Assembly: GCA_039180415.1 (NCBI GenBank)
Contig: JBCDDH010000030.1
Coordinates: 1-36,956 of the forward strand
Source of the DNA: CAZIXN01 sp039180415
Lineage (GTDB): Bacteria > Planctomycetota > Phycisphaerae > Phycisphaerales > Phycisphaeraceae
Direction: 5' to 3'
DNA: 36,956 nucleotides
In this document: positions 1 through 7,219 of the stretch, piece after piece
How the letters are laid out: each line of letters opens with the position of its first letter
How positions within the stretch are numbered: the first letter of the stretch is position 1
The notes under the pieces: model-generated
Told to the model about the DNA's origin: nothing
The model's database searches: none
What the model saw: the letters and a program-made list of their open reading frames with translations, nothing else
Translations under genes and position numbers: made by a program

Positions 1-10
1 AAAGGGGTGT

Positions 11-26
11 GGTCGCTCACGCGACC
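11..26 (-). terminator. hairpin downstream of the topoisomerase gene
   Basis: A 6-bp perfect stem (GGTCGC / GCGACC) with a 4-nt loop lies 16 nt beyond the stop codon at 43. On the minus strand it is followed by ACACCCCTTT and then the window edge, so the T-tract is weak. It may be a terminator, but a plain intergenic hairpin is possible. Confidence 0.35.
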
Positions 27-42
27 TGTCGGGGGGCATAAA

Positions 43-1962
43 TCAAACGTCCAGGTCGTCGGCGTCTTCTGCGCGGTCCATGATGAAGCGGAACCGCGCG
101 GACGGGTCTTTGCCCATCAGCTCGTCCATGACGCGGTCCGCGGCCAAGGCGTCGGTGATGTCCACCCGCAGCAGCCGCCGCGTCTCGGGGTTGAGCGTCG
201 TTTCCCAGAGGTCCTTGGCCATCATCTCGCCCAGCCCCTTGAAGCGGGTGATCTCGGGCTTGGCGTTGCTTTTGACCGAAGCGAGAAACGCGTCGCGTTC
301 GGCTTCGTCGGCGGCGTACATCCGATGCTTGCCGACTTCGACGCGATACAGCGGTGGCACGGCGATGAACACGAAGCCGTCTTCCACGAGCGGGCGCAGG
401 TGCCGGAAGAAGAACGTCAGTAGAAGCGTGGTGATGTGGTGCCCGTCGGAGTCGGCGTCGGCGAGCAGGATAATCCGCTGGTAGCGCAGCTTGGCCGGGG
501 CGAAGTGTTTGCCGATGCCGCAGCCCAACGCGGTCACGAGGTCGGCGAGCTCTTTGTTCGTCAGGACCTTGGTCAGGGCCTGGCTCTCGGTGTTGAGCAC
601 CTTGCCGCGCAGCGGCAGGATCGCCTGAGTGGCGCGGTCTCGCCCCTGTTTGGCGCTGCCGCCCGCCGAATCGCCTTCGACGATGAACAGCTCGGCCCCG
701 TGGCGGTTGGAGCTGGTGCAGTCGGCGAGCTTGCCGGGGAGCGTGAGCCGGTTCGCACTGGTGACAGTCTTGCGGGTGACGGCGTCGGCGGCGGAGCGGG
801 CGGCGGCGCGGGCGCGGGCGGCGTTGACGATGCGCGCGACGATCGTGTCCCCAACGCTGCGGTTTTCGTTGAGCCACTGCTCGAGCACGGGTCGGACGGC
901 GTTGTCCACGGCCGGCTGGACCTCGGGGTTGTTGAGCCGATCCTTGGTCTGGCCTTGGAACTGCGGATCGGGGATGAAGACCGAGAGGATGCCGACCACG
1001 CCCTCGCGGATGTCGTCGGGGGTGATCTTGACGCCCCGGGGCGTGAGCTTGTGCGTATCGATGAAGTTGCGGACGGCCTTGTTGATCGCGGCGCGGAGGC
1101 CGGCTTCGTGGCTTCCGCCGTTGCCGGTGGGGATGCCGTTGACGTAGCCGCGGACATGCTCGTCGGTCGCGTCGGTCCAGCGGAGCACGGCCTCCATCCG
1201 CACGTCCCCGACCTCGCGGTCCAGGCCGAACGCGGCGTCGTGGATGGGCTTGGCTTGCCGGTGTTTCTGCACGGCGTCGAGGTAATCGGCGATGCCGTTG
1301 TCGTGCTGAAAGGTAATTTTGTTTTTCGCGTCGTCGTCGATGAAGTGGACCTTCACGCCCTTATGCAGGAACGAGACGACTTCCAGGCGTTGACGGATGG
1401 TGTCGGCGTCGAACTCGATCCGCGGGAAGATCGTCGCGTCCGGCTCGAAGGCGATGGTCGTGCCCGTGCCGCGGACGGTGCCTTTTTTCTTCAGCAGCTT
1501 GCTGGTGGGCTTGCCTTTTGCAAACTCCATGCGGTACTCGCTGCCGTTGCGTTTGACCGTGGCGGTGAGTTTTTTGGAGAGCGCGTTCACGACGGACGCG
1601 CCGACGCCGTGCAGGCCGCCGGAGGTCTTGTAGTTCTGGCCTTCGAACTTGCCGCCGGCGTGGAGCTCGGTGAGCACCATCTCCAGCGCGGGCTTCTTGG
1701 TCTTGGGGTGTTTGTCGACGGGGATGCCCCGGCCGTTGTCGGCGACGGTGACCTTTTCCCTGCCCGCGTGGAGGGTGAGGGTGATCTCGGAGGCGTGGCC
1801 GTTCATCGCCTCGTCGACCGAGTTGTCGAGGATTTCCCAGCACAGGTGGTGCAGGCCGCGGGAATCGACGCCGCCGATGTACATGCCCGGGCGGACCCGG
1901 ACGGGTTCGAGGCCTTTGAGGGCGGTGATGTCGGCGGCAGTGTAGGACTTGGTGGCGGTCAT
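43..1962 (-). CDS. type IIA DNA topoisomerase subunit B (GyrB/ParE family)
   Basis: ATPase subunit of DNA gyrase or topoisomerase IV, which uses ATP to drive double-strand passage by a partner A subunit. The 639-residue protein has the GHKL ATPase (catalytic E43 in WEILDNS, DNGRGIP at 75-81, GLHGVGAS at 116-123), the transducer QTK loop with K340, and a TOPRIM domain with EGDSAGG at 429-435 and DADSDG at 502-507. It ends in LDV, like the LDI end of short gyrases, and has the ~640-residue length of Bacillus-type GyrB. However, the VNGIPTGNGGSH segment and TOPRIM DADSDGHH are more ParE-like, so I do not assign gyrB or parE. I chose ATG 1962, which has an AGGGAAG-type ribosome site; the frame stays open upstream to 2631 only as a shadow of the next gene. 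No gyrA/parC is adjacent. Confidence 0.95.
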   Translation of the reverse strand: MTATKSYTAADITALKGLEPVRVRPGMYIGGVDSRGLHHLCWEILDNSVDEAMNGHASEITLTLHAGREKVTVADNGRGIPVDKHPKTKKPALEMVLTELHAGGKFEGQNYKTSGGLHGVGASVVNALSKKLTATVKRNGSEYRMEFAKGKPTSKLLKKKGTVRGTGTTIAFEPDATIFPRIEFDADTIRQRLEVVSFLHKGVKVHFIDDDAKNKITFQHDNGIADYLDAVQKHRQAKPIHDAAFGLDREVGDVRMEAVLRWTDATDEHVRGYVNGIPTGNGGSHEAGLRAAINKAVRNFIDTHKLTPRGVKITPDDIREGVVGILSVFIPDPQFQGQTKDRLNNPEVQPAVDNAVRPVLEQWLNENRSVGDTIVARIVNAARARAAARSAADAVTRKTVTSANRLTLPGKLADCTSSNRHGAELFIVEGDSAGGSAKQGRDRATQAILPLRGKVLNTESQALTKVLTNKELADLVTALGCGIGKHFAPAKLRYQRIILLADADSDGHHITTLLLTFFFRHLRPLVEDGFVFIAVPPLYRVEVGKHRMYAADEAERDAFLASVKSNAKPEITRFKGLGEMMAKDLWETTLNPETRRLLRVDITDALAADRVMDELMGKDPSARFRFIMDRAEDADDLDV

Positions 1963-1996
1963 GTTTGGCTTCCCTGCCTTGGTTTTCGACCAATTT

Positions 1997-2059
1997 AACG
2001 CAGAGGGCACACAGACGCGGAGGAAAGCTAACGATCCGACGCTTTTGCTGCTCTGCGTT
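1997..2059. repeat. intergenic inverted repeat with CGCAGAG arms
   Basis: Arms AACGCAGAG (1997-2005) and CTCTGCGTT (2051-2059) are perfectly complementary across 45 nt. The left arm continues into a degenerate CAGACGCGGAGG. This resembles the CGCAGAG-type intergenic repeats scattered through many planctomycete and other genomes. It fills most of the 106-nt gap between the PPK2 stop (2069) and the topoisomerase start. Confidence 0.5.
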
Positions 2060-2068
2060 TGTTTTCCA

Positions 2069-2917
2069 CTATTCGATGGTGATATGCGTAGGGTCGAATG
2101 CCGGCTCAGGGATCCGTGGGTCCATCGCCTCCATCGTGTCGGCGACGATTCGGGCGACGATGAGGTTTCTTGCCCAGCGCCGCTCGGCGGGGATGATGTG
2201 CCAGGGCGCGTGTTTCGGGCTGCACTTCTCGAACACGTCTTCGAAGGCGTGCTGGTAGTCATCCCAGTGGGCGCGTTCGAGCAGGTCTTCGGGGTTGAAC
2301 TTCCAGTGTTTCTCGGGGCGGTCGAGCCGGCGCTGGAGGCGTTGCTTCTGGTAGTCCTTAGAGATGTGCAGGAAGAACTTGACAACGGTGGTGCCTTCGT
2401 CGGCGAGCATCCGTTCGAAGCAGTTGAGATGGTCAAAGCGGCGCTGGATGACCTTCTTGGGTTGCCACCCCTTGACGCGGACGATGAGCACTTCTTCGTA
2501 GTGGCTGCGGTTGAAGACGGCGATATCGCCGCGGGCAGGGGTGTGGTGGTGGACCCGCCAGAGGTAGTCGTGGGCGAGCTCTTCTTTGCTGGGTGATTTG
2601 AAGCTGGTGACGTGGCAGCCCGCGGCGTCAAGCGGGTTGAACACGTGGCGGACGGTGGAGTCTTTGCCGGCGGCGTCCATGGCTTGGAAAACGATCAGCA
2701 AGCCTTGCTTGCCTTCGGCGTAGAGCTTCTCCTGCAAGGCGATCATGCGTTGGTGCTCGTGGGCGAGCAGGAGCCGGCCTTGTTCTTTGTCGATCGGGCC
2801 TTCGTAGCGGGTTGGCGTTTCGGCGAGATCGACTTTCTCGTTTGGCGTGACGCGGTAGTCGTCGAGCCGGAACGGGAATGCGGGCAGGTGCCGGGGATCG
2901 AGATCGAGGCTAGGCAT
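2069..2917 (-). CDS. polyphosphate kinase 2 family protein (PPK2)
   Basis: Transfers phosphate between inorganic polyphosphate and nucleotides in the cytoplasm. The 282-residue protein is full length for a one-domain PPK2. It has the family's modified Walker A (DAAGKDST, 81-88), the lid region around FKSPSKEEL (106-114) and the Walker B-like DIAVFNRSHYEE (131-142). Whether it favours NMP, NDP or both cannot be settled by eye. ATG 2917 is used. The upstream gene stops at 2927, so the two probably share a transcript; its TAA stop falls inside what would otherwise resemble a -10 box. Confidence 0.92.
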   Translation of the reverse strand: MPSLDLDPRHLPAFPFRLDDYRVTPNEKVDLAETPTRYEGPIDKEQGRLLLAHEHQRMIALQEKLYAEGKQGLLIVFQAMDAAGKDSTVRHVFNPLDAAGCHVTSFKSPSKEELAHDYLWRVHHHTPARGDIAVFNRSHYEEVLIVRVKGWQPKKVIQRRFDHLNCFERMLADEGTTVVKFFLHISKDYQKQRLQRRLDRPEKHWKFNPEDLLERAHWDDYQHAFEDVFEKCSPKHAPWHIIPAERRWARNLIVARIVADTMEAMDPRIPEPAFDPTHITIE

Positions 2918-2926
2918 GGGCGGGGC

Positions 2927-4117
2927 TTACCGAGAGGGCGGGCGGTCGAGGTATTGCCGGGCGAGTTCGAGCGCCCAGAGGGTTTCGCCGGTTGCATAGA
3001 GCTTGACGGTGTAGTCGGATTCGAGCAACTCGTCCGCGACGCGGAGCAGCTCGGGCAGGATCGCCTCGACGGCGTCGGGGTCGTCGAGGTGGACGGCCAG
3101 GCGGAGCAGCGGCGCGAGCGTTTCGGGGCCGCCGTGCGCGGTGGCCCAGAAGCCGCGTGCGGGTCGGCCGGTGGCGGTGTCGTAGTGCAAGTAAAGCCGG
3201 GGCAGGCGGTCCAGGGCGAAGTCCAGCGCCGCGCGGGCGGCGTCGGGGTTGGTCGTCACGCAGCGTTCAGCGACGGTGAGCGTGAGGTTGGTTTGCTCGT
3301 GGCCGTTGGCGGAGTAGACGACGTAGCGATCGCCCATCGCGGTGGCGATCTCGGGGCGGATCATCTGGTGCAGCAGGCCATGGCCGGCGGGCGCGGCCAC
3401 GCGGCAGCGCTCGATCAACGCGGCCTTGCGATCGGCGAGCTCACGTAGACCGTCGTCGTCGAAGCGTTCGGCCAGGCGGGCGACCAGGTCGGGGTCGAGG
3501 TCGATCAGGAAGCAGTTGGTGGCGAAGCCGCGGGTGCCGAGGTTGAAATAATTGCGGACGTACCACGTGTCGCCTTCGATGGTCTGGTGGCGGGCGTAGG
3601 CGTGGAGGATGTCGCGGACCACGGGCTCGTCGTCGTGGCCGAAGGCGTCGACGCCGAGGATCAGGGCCTCGGCGACGCGGAGGGCTTCAGTGGTGCCCGA
3701 GGCATCGAGCGGCTCGACGCGTCGCGTGGCGTCGTCGGGGTCGGCGGTGTAGCCCCAGGCGACCATGCCGTGGGCGTACGGGTCATCGACGGGCGTGTCG
3801 ATGACGAGGTGTTCGAGCATTAATGCGCGAAGCGGATCGTACATCGCGCGGTCTTCGGCCAACGCGGCGTAGATCGCGAGTTGAGCCAGATCGACGGCGT
3901 AGACGCGGTGGTGGTCGCGGGCGATTTCATGGTTGTGCAACAGCCGGTCGGCCTCATTTCGTAGCTCGGCATACAACCACCTTTCCCTATCCATGAGCTC
4001 GCTGCGATCGGCTAGCGCCAAGGTGTCCCGAATCACCTGCACTGGAACAGCCAGCAAACAAAGCAGGACGATCCCGCCTAGCGATGTGGCGACCCGTGGG
4101 TGAGCGATGCGTGGCAC
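2927..4117 (-). CDS. membrane-anchored or exported protein of unknown function, alpha-helical
   Basis: I do not recognise this 396-residue protein. It begins with a basic stretch and one hydrophobic segment (about residues 12-32), consistent with an uncleaved signal anchor or signal peptide. The rest is rich in Ala, Leu, Asp and Arg and in paired amphipathic helices, with Tyr/Trp/Asn-rich turns (around YVRNYFNLGTRG, GHGLLHQ, ANGHEQTN, ARGFWATAHGG). That pattern is compatible with an alpha/alpha toroid such as some carbohydrate-active enzymes, but this is inference only. The start is GTG 4117; a TAACTT hexamer lies 6 nt upstream, supporting this start and a leaderless message. It is divergent from anmK and 10 nt upstream of the PPK2 gene. 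Confidence 0.75.
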   Translation of the reverse strand: MPRIAHPRVATSLGGIVLLCLLAVPVQVIRDTLALADRSELMDRERWLYAELRNEADRLLHNHEIARDHHRVYAVDLAQLAIYAALAEDRAMYDPLRALMLEHLVIDTPVDDPYAHGMVAWGYTADPDDATRRVEPLDASGTTEALRVAEALILGVDAFGHDDEPVVRDILHAYARHQTIEGDTWYVRNYFNLGTRGFATNCFLIDLDPDLVARLAERFDDDGLRELADRKAALIERCRVAAPAGHGLLHQMIRPEIATAMGDRYVVYSANGHEQTNLTLTVAERCVTTNPDAARAALDFALDRLPRLYLHYDTATGRPARGFWATAHGGPETLAPLLRLAVHLDDPDAVEAILPELLRVADELLESDYTVKLYATGETLWALELARQYLDRPPSR

Positions 4118-4123
4118 GGCACT

Positions 4124-4129
4124 AAGTTA
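4124..4129 (-). promoter_or_regulatory. -10 element of a probable leaderless promoter (gene starting at 4117)
   Basis: TAACTT on the minus strand, followed by 6 nt and the GTG start. Transcription would begin at or next to the start codon. No convincing -35 box is seen. Confidence 0.5.
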
Positions 4130-4149
4130 CGAGAAGACTTGACTCGCGG

Positions 4150-4155
4150 TACGCT
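4150..4155 (+). promoter_or_regulatory. -10 element of a probable leaderless promoter (anmK)
   Basis: TACGCT followed by TTGTCC (6 nt) and the ATG at 4162. TTACGA at 4127-4132 sits 17 nt upstream and is at best a weak -35. The opposing promoter's -10 ends 20 nt away. Confidence 0.5.
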
Positions 4156-4161
4156 TTGTCC

Positions 4162-5280
4162 ATGCCTGCTTCACGCTACGTCTTGGGGGCCATGACCGGC
4201 ACGTCGCTCGACGGCTTGGACGTCGCGCTGGTGCGGGTCGACGGCGTCGGGTTGGACATGACCGCAGAGTACCTGGGCTTGGTGAGTCGGCCCCTTGGGG
4301 AACTGGCGGAAGAGCTGCGGTCGTTCGCGGCGGGCGAAGCGCACCCGGCGTTGACGTTTTCGTTGACCTCGCGGACGCTGGGTCAGGCGTACGCCGACGC
4401 GTGCGTGGAGTGCGTGGAAAAGTTTCTGCCGGAGGGCCGGTCGTTGGACCTGATCGTCGCGCACGGTCAGACGATCTGGCACGCGCCCGAGGACGGGGTG
4501 AGCTGGCAGCTGTTCGATCCGATGCCCTGCTGCCGGGCGCTGCGGGCGACGGTGTGTTTCAACCTGCGGCAGGCCGACTTGGTCGCGGGCGGCGAGGGCG
4601 CGCCGATCACGCCGATCGCGGACTGGGTGATGTTCCGGCACCCCGACAAGCACCGACTGGTCGTGAACCTGGGCGGTATCGCCAATGTCACGAGCCTGCC
4701 GCCGGACCGACCGATCGAACAGATTACTGGCGGCGACATCGGGCCGTGCAACATCTTGATCGACGGCATCGTGCAGCGTTTGGTGAAGGGCAAGATGTAC
4801 GACGAAGACGGGGCGATCGCGCGAACGGGCACGCCGACGGGCTGTGTGGTCGACGTGTTGGAGAAGCACCCGGCGCTGTTCGGGGAGGGGCATCATTCAT
4901 TGGGCCGAGAAGACTTCCCAGAGCAATGGATCGATCGCCTGGTGTCCGAGCTGCGGCGGCAGGTCGCGCCGGCCGACCTGATCGCCAGCGCGATCGAGGG
5001 CGTCGCGACGCTGGTGGCGTCGGTGGCGGCGCCCGAGGCGGACGAGTTGATCCTCGCCGGCGGTGGCGCGCGGAACCCGGTGCTGGTCGAACGGATCGCG
5101 GCGTTGTCGCCGTTCGAGAGCGTGGTCTCCAGCGACGCGGTGGGCATGCCGTGCGAGGCGCGGGAGGCGGCGGGGTTTGCGGTGCTCGGGGCGTTGTCGC
5201 AGGACGGGGTGCCGATCACGCTCTCCCGGATCACCGGGGCGCAGCGGCCGGGGCGGGCGGGCATGTGGGTGTTTCCTTGA
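4162..5280 (+). CDS. anmK: anhydro-N-acetylmuramic acid kinase AnmK
   Basis: Hydrolyses and phosphorylates 1,6-anhydro-MurNAc to MurNAc-6-phosphate during cell-wall recycling in the cytoplasm. The 372-residue protein has the N-terminal ATP-binding GAMTGTSLDGLD (9-20), the NLGGIANVT segment, the GGDIGPCNILIDG active-site region and a C-terminal ILAGGGARNP phosphate loop, all in AnmK order. I chose ATG 4162 over the in-frame TTG six bases upstream because the -10 box ends at 4155. murQ follows on the same strand after 60 nt and uses the product of this enzyme. Confidence 0.95.
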   Translation: MPASRYVLGAMTGTSLDGLDVALVRVDGVGLDMTAEYLGLVSRPLGELAEELRSFAAGEAHPALTFSLTSRTLGQAYADACVECVEKFLPEGRSLDLIVAHGQTIWHAPEDGVSWQLFDPMPCCRALRATVCFNLRQADLVAGGEGAPITPIADWVMFRHPDKHRLVVNLGGIANVTSLPPDRPIEQITGGDIGPCNILIDGIVQRLVKGKMYDEDGAIARTGTPTGCVVDVLEKHPALFGEGHHSLGREDFPEQWIDRLVSELRRQVAPADLIASAIEGVATLVASVAAPEADELILAGGGARNPVLVERIAALSPFESVVSSDAVGMPCEAREAAGFAVLGALSQDGVPITLSRITGAQRPGRAGMWVFP

Positions 5281-5298
5281 GTCGGCTTGGGATCGTTG

Positions 5299-5363
5299 AT
5301 TTCGGATTGGAACTTCGAAATTGGAATCACGGATTGCTTCATGGCTGATCCCCAATCCGAAAT
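5299..5363. repeat. inverted repeat enclosing the murQ start codon
   Basis: ATTTCGGATTGG (5299-5310) is the exact reverse complement of 5352-5363. The 41-nt loop contains a small TTCGAA palindrome and the murQ ATG at 5341. The AT-rich, CGGATT-type sequence differs from the surrounding GC-rich DNA and looks like an intergenic repeat element. The right arm is translated as part of the MurQ N-terminus. Confidence 0.6.
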
Positions 5364-6279
5364 TTCTGCGGACCGCGGGCACCTGCTCACCGAGCGGCGG
5401 AACGATGCGTCGGCGTCGCTGGACGCGCTGGACACCGAGGCGGCGCTGCGGGTGATCAACGCGCAGGACGCCGCGGTGCCGGCGGCGGTCGCGGCGGCGA
5501 TTCCGGCGATCGCGTGCCTCGTCGATGCGGTGGTTGCGGGGATGCGGCGGGGCGGCCGGCTGGTGTATGTGGGCGCGGGCACGTCGGGCCGACTGGGCGT
5601 GCTCGACGCGTCGGAGGTGCCGCCGACGTTTCAGGCCGACCCGGGCCGGGTGATCGGGATCATCGCGGGCGGCGACGGCGCGCTGCGGGTGAGCAGTGAG
5701 GGCAAAGAAGACGATGGGCACGGCGCGGTGGCCGAACTCGAAGCGCTGCGGCTGACGGACGCGGACACACTGGTGGGCATCGCGGCGGGGGGTACGACCC
5801 CCTACGTTTGGGGCGCGGTCGCGTTCGCGAAACGCCGCGGTGCCGCCACGGGCTTCGTGACTTGCGTTCCGTTGGCCGATCTGCCCGCGTCGCGTGACGT
5901 CGGCATTGACCACGGCGTCGAACTGCTCGTGGGCCCCGAAGTCGTCACGGGCTCCACACGGATGAAGGCCGGCACCGCGACCAAGCTTGCGCTCAACATG
6001 ATCAGCACCCTCGCGATGGTCCGGCTGGGCAAGACGTGGGGCAACCTGATGATCGACGTCAAAGCGAGCAACGCGAAGCTCCGCGACCGCGCGGTCCGCA
6101 TCGTGCAGAGCCAGACCGACCTGTCGCGGGAGGCGGCGTTGGCGACGCTCGAACAAGCCGACGGCAGCACGAAGCTCGCGATCGTGATGGCCCGGCTGGG
6201 CCTGGACGCGGACGCCGCGCGGGCCCGCCTCGACGAACACGGCGGGCGGCTCCGGCCGCTGCTGGGCGACCCACGCTAA
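5341..6279 (+). CDS. murQ: N-acetylmuramic acid 6-phosphate etherase MurQ
   Basis: Cleaves the lactyl ether of MurNAc-6-phosphate to GlcNAc-6-phosphate and D-lactate. The 312-residue SIS-domain protein has YVGAGTSGRLGVLDASE (76-92, including the expected catalytic Glu at 92), AAGGTTPYV and the signature GPEVVTGSTRMKAGTATK, so it is complete. ATG 5341 aligns with family starts but gives about nine extra N-terminal residues, part of which come from the right arm of an inverted repeat. A TTG at 5287 is also in frame but unlikely. No clear Shine-Dalgarno sequence precedes the ATG; expression probably depends on anmK upstream. Confidence 0.95.
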   Translation: MADPQSEISADRGHLLTERRNDASASLDALDTEAALRVINAQDAAVPAAVAAAIPAIACLVDAVVAGMRRGGRLVYVGAGTSGRLGVLDASEVPPTFQADPGRVIGIIAGGDGALRVSSEGKEDDGHGAVAELEALRLTDADTLVGIAAGGTTPYVWGAVAFAKRRGAATGFVTCVPLADLPASRDVGIDHGVELLVGPEVVTGSTRMKAGTATKLALNMISTLAMVRLGKTWGNLMIDVKASNAKLRDRAVRIVQSQTDLSREAALATLEQADGSTKLAIVMARLGLDADAARARLDEHGGRLRPLLGDPR

Positions 6280-6316
6280 TCGCACGGCCGTTCCGCTGAT
6301 TTTTTGCTGAGAGGCA

Positions 6317-6340
6317 GCCTGGTCGCTTAAGCGAGCAGGC
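6317..6340. repeat. 24-bp near-perfect palindrome between convergent genes
   Basis: GCCTG-G-TCGCTTAAGCGA-G-CAGGC has one G/G mismatch pair. It lies in the 102-nt gap between the converging murQ and isomerase-like genes. As RNA it would fold with a TTAA loop on either strand, but neither side has an adjacent U-tract, so a classical intrinsic terminator is not clear. Confidence 0.5.
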
Positions 6341-6381
6341 CGAAAAAGTGCTCTGCCGGCGTCGGGCGACGGTCGGAGGTT

Positions 6382-7134
6382 TCAAGCGGTGAGGGCCCGC
6401 ATCTTGTCGACGCATTCGGTCAGCGCGGGGACGGGGTTCTCGACGTCGGCTTCGTATTCGATGACGGCGTAACCGTCGAACCCTACGTCCTGCAACGCGC
6501 CGACGAACGCGGGCAGGTCGAGGTTCCCGGTGCCGACGACGACGTCGCTCCACATGCCGGCCCGGTCGAAGACGAAGTCCTTGTAGTGCACGCCGACCAC
6601 GCGCTGTCCGAACTTCTTGACCCATTCGACGGGCTTGCCCTGCCACGGGCCGATCTGCAGGCACCAGGCGGTATCGATGCAGAGGCCGATCCGCGGGCCG
6701 CCGAGCTTGAGTAGGTATTCGAGCACGTCGGGCGAGCCGCCGAACATGTAGCCGCCGTGGCAGTGGATGCCGAGGGTGATGTCGTATTCTTCGCAGAGCT
6801 TTACGACGTTGGGCATGCCGTGGTAGTAGCTGTCGATCTTGAAATGGGCGGACATGTGCTTGGCGCCGGCGGCCTTAGCGCACTCGAACCACTTACGCTC
6901 GACGGCCTCGTCGCCGGTGAACGTTTGCACGCCCAGCGAGACGATCTGCACGCCGGCGTCGTTGTACGTCTGCACCACGTCCGCGAAGCCGTCCGGGTCG
7001 GAGAAGTCGGCGTGGATTTCGCAGAGCTCGATCTTGTCGACGCCGATCTGGCGAGCCTTGGCGGCGACGTCGGCGTTGTCTTTGAAGTGGCGGAAGCAGT
7101 AGGACTGGACGCCGTAGTCGAGCGGGCCGGGCAT
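6382..7134 (-). CDS. sugar phosphate isomerase/epimerase-type TIM-barrel protein
   Basis: Member of the xylose isomerase-like / AP endonuclease 2 superfamily; the actual substrate is unknown. The 250-residue protein has the expected metal-ligand series: a Glu in IELCEIHADF, His in GIHCHGG, Asp in GLCIDTAW, His in VGVHYKDF and Glu in AVIEYEAD. There is no signal peptide, so it is probably cytoplasmic. ATG 7134 is chosen because CAGGAG lies 7 nt upstream; the longer frame to 7212 runs into the thyA promoter. A TAAGCT -10-like box at 7178-7183 on the minus strand would give a leader of roughly 40 nt. It is divergent from thyA. Confidence 0.85.
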   Translation of the reverse strand: MPGPLDYGVQSYCFRHFKDNADVAAKARQIGVDKIELCEIHADFSDPDGFADVVQTYNDAGVQIVSLGVQTFTGDEAVERKWFECAKAAGAKHMSAHFKIDSYYHGMPNVVKLCEEYDITLGIHCHGGYMFGGSPDVLEYLLKLGGPRIGLCIDTAWCLQIGPWQGKPVEWVKKFGQRVVGVHYKDFVFDRAGMWSDVVVGTGNLDLPAFVGALQDVGFDGYAVIEYEADVENPVPALTECVDKMRALTA

Positions 7135-7184
7135 GAGATTCTCCTGGAGTTTGCTTGGATCGAGTTTGCGGGGCACCAGCTTAG

Positions 7185-7200
7185 CCCGCCGATCGGCGGG
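7185..7200. promoter_or_regulatory. perfect 16-bp palindrome in the isomerase/thyA divergent promoter region
   Basis: CCCGCCGATCGGCGGG is self-complementary. It lies between a TAAGCT box on the minus strand (7178-7183) and the thyA TACACT box (7208-7213), where it would overlap the thyA -35 position. It is a possible operator, but short GC-rich palindromes also arise by chance. Confidence 0.3.
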
Positions 7201-7207
7201 GCGTCGG

Positions 7208-7213
7208 TACACT
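7208..7213 (+). promoter_or_regulatory. -10 element of a probable leaderless promoter (thyA)
   Basis: TACACT, then CCCCCG (6 nt), then ATG 7220. No Shine-Dalgarno sequence fits in this space. Confidence 0.55.
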
Positions 7214-7219
7214 CCCCCG

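Noticed and set aside
436..1998. Long antisense open frames opposite the topoisomerase, sthA, rny and mfpsA genes
   Set aside because: They mirror strong genes in GC-rich DNA, have Gly/Val/Asp/Arg-biased composition and no recognisable domains.
1963..2631. Upstream extension of the topoisomerase reading frame
   Set aside because: It overlaps the PPK2 gene in another frame, is Ser/Thr-rich junk in translation and lacks homology; ATG 1962 matches family starts.
4139..4144. TTGACT as the anmK -35 box
   Set aside because: It is only 5 nt from the TACGCT -10 box, far too close for a normal promoter spacer.
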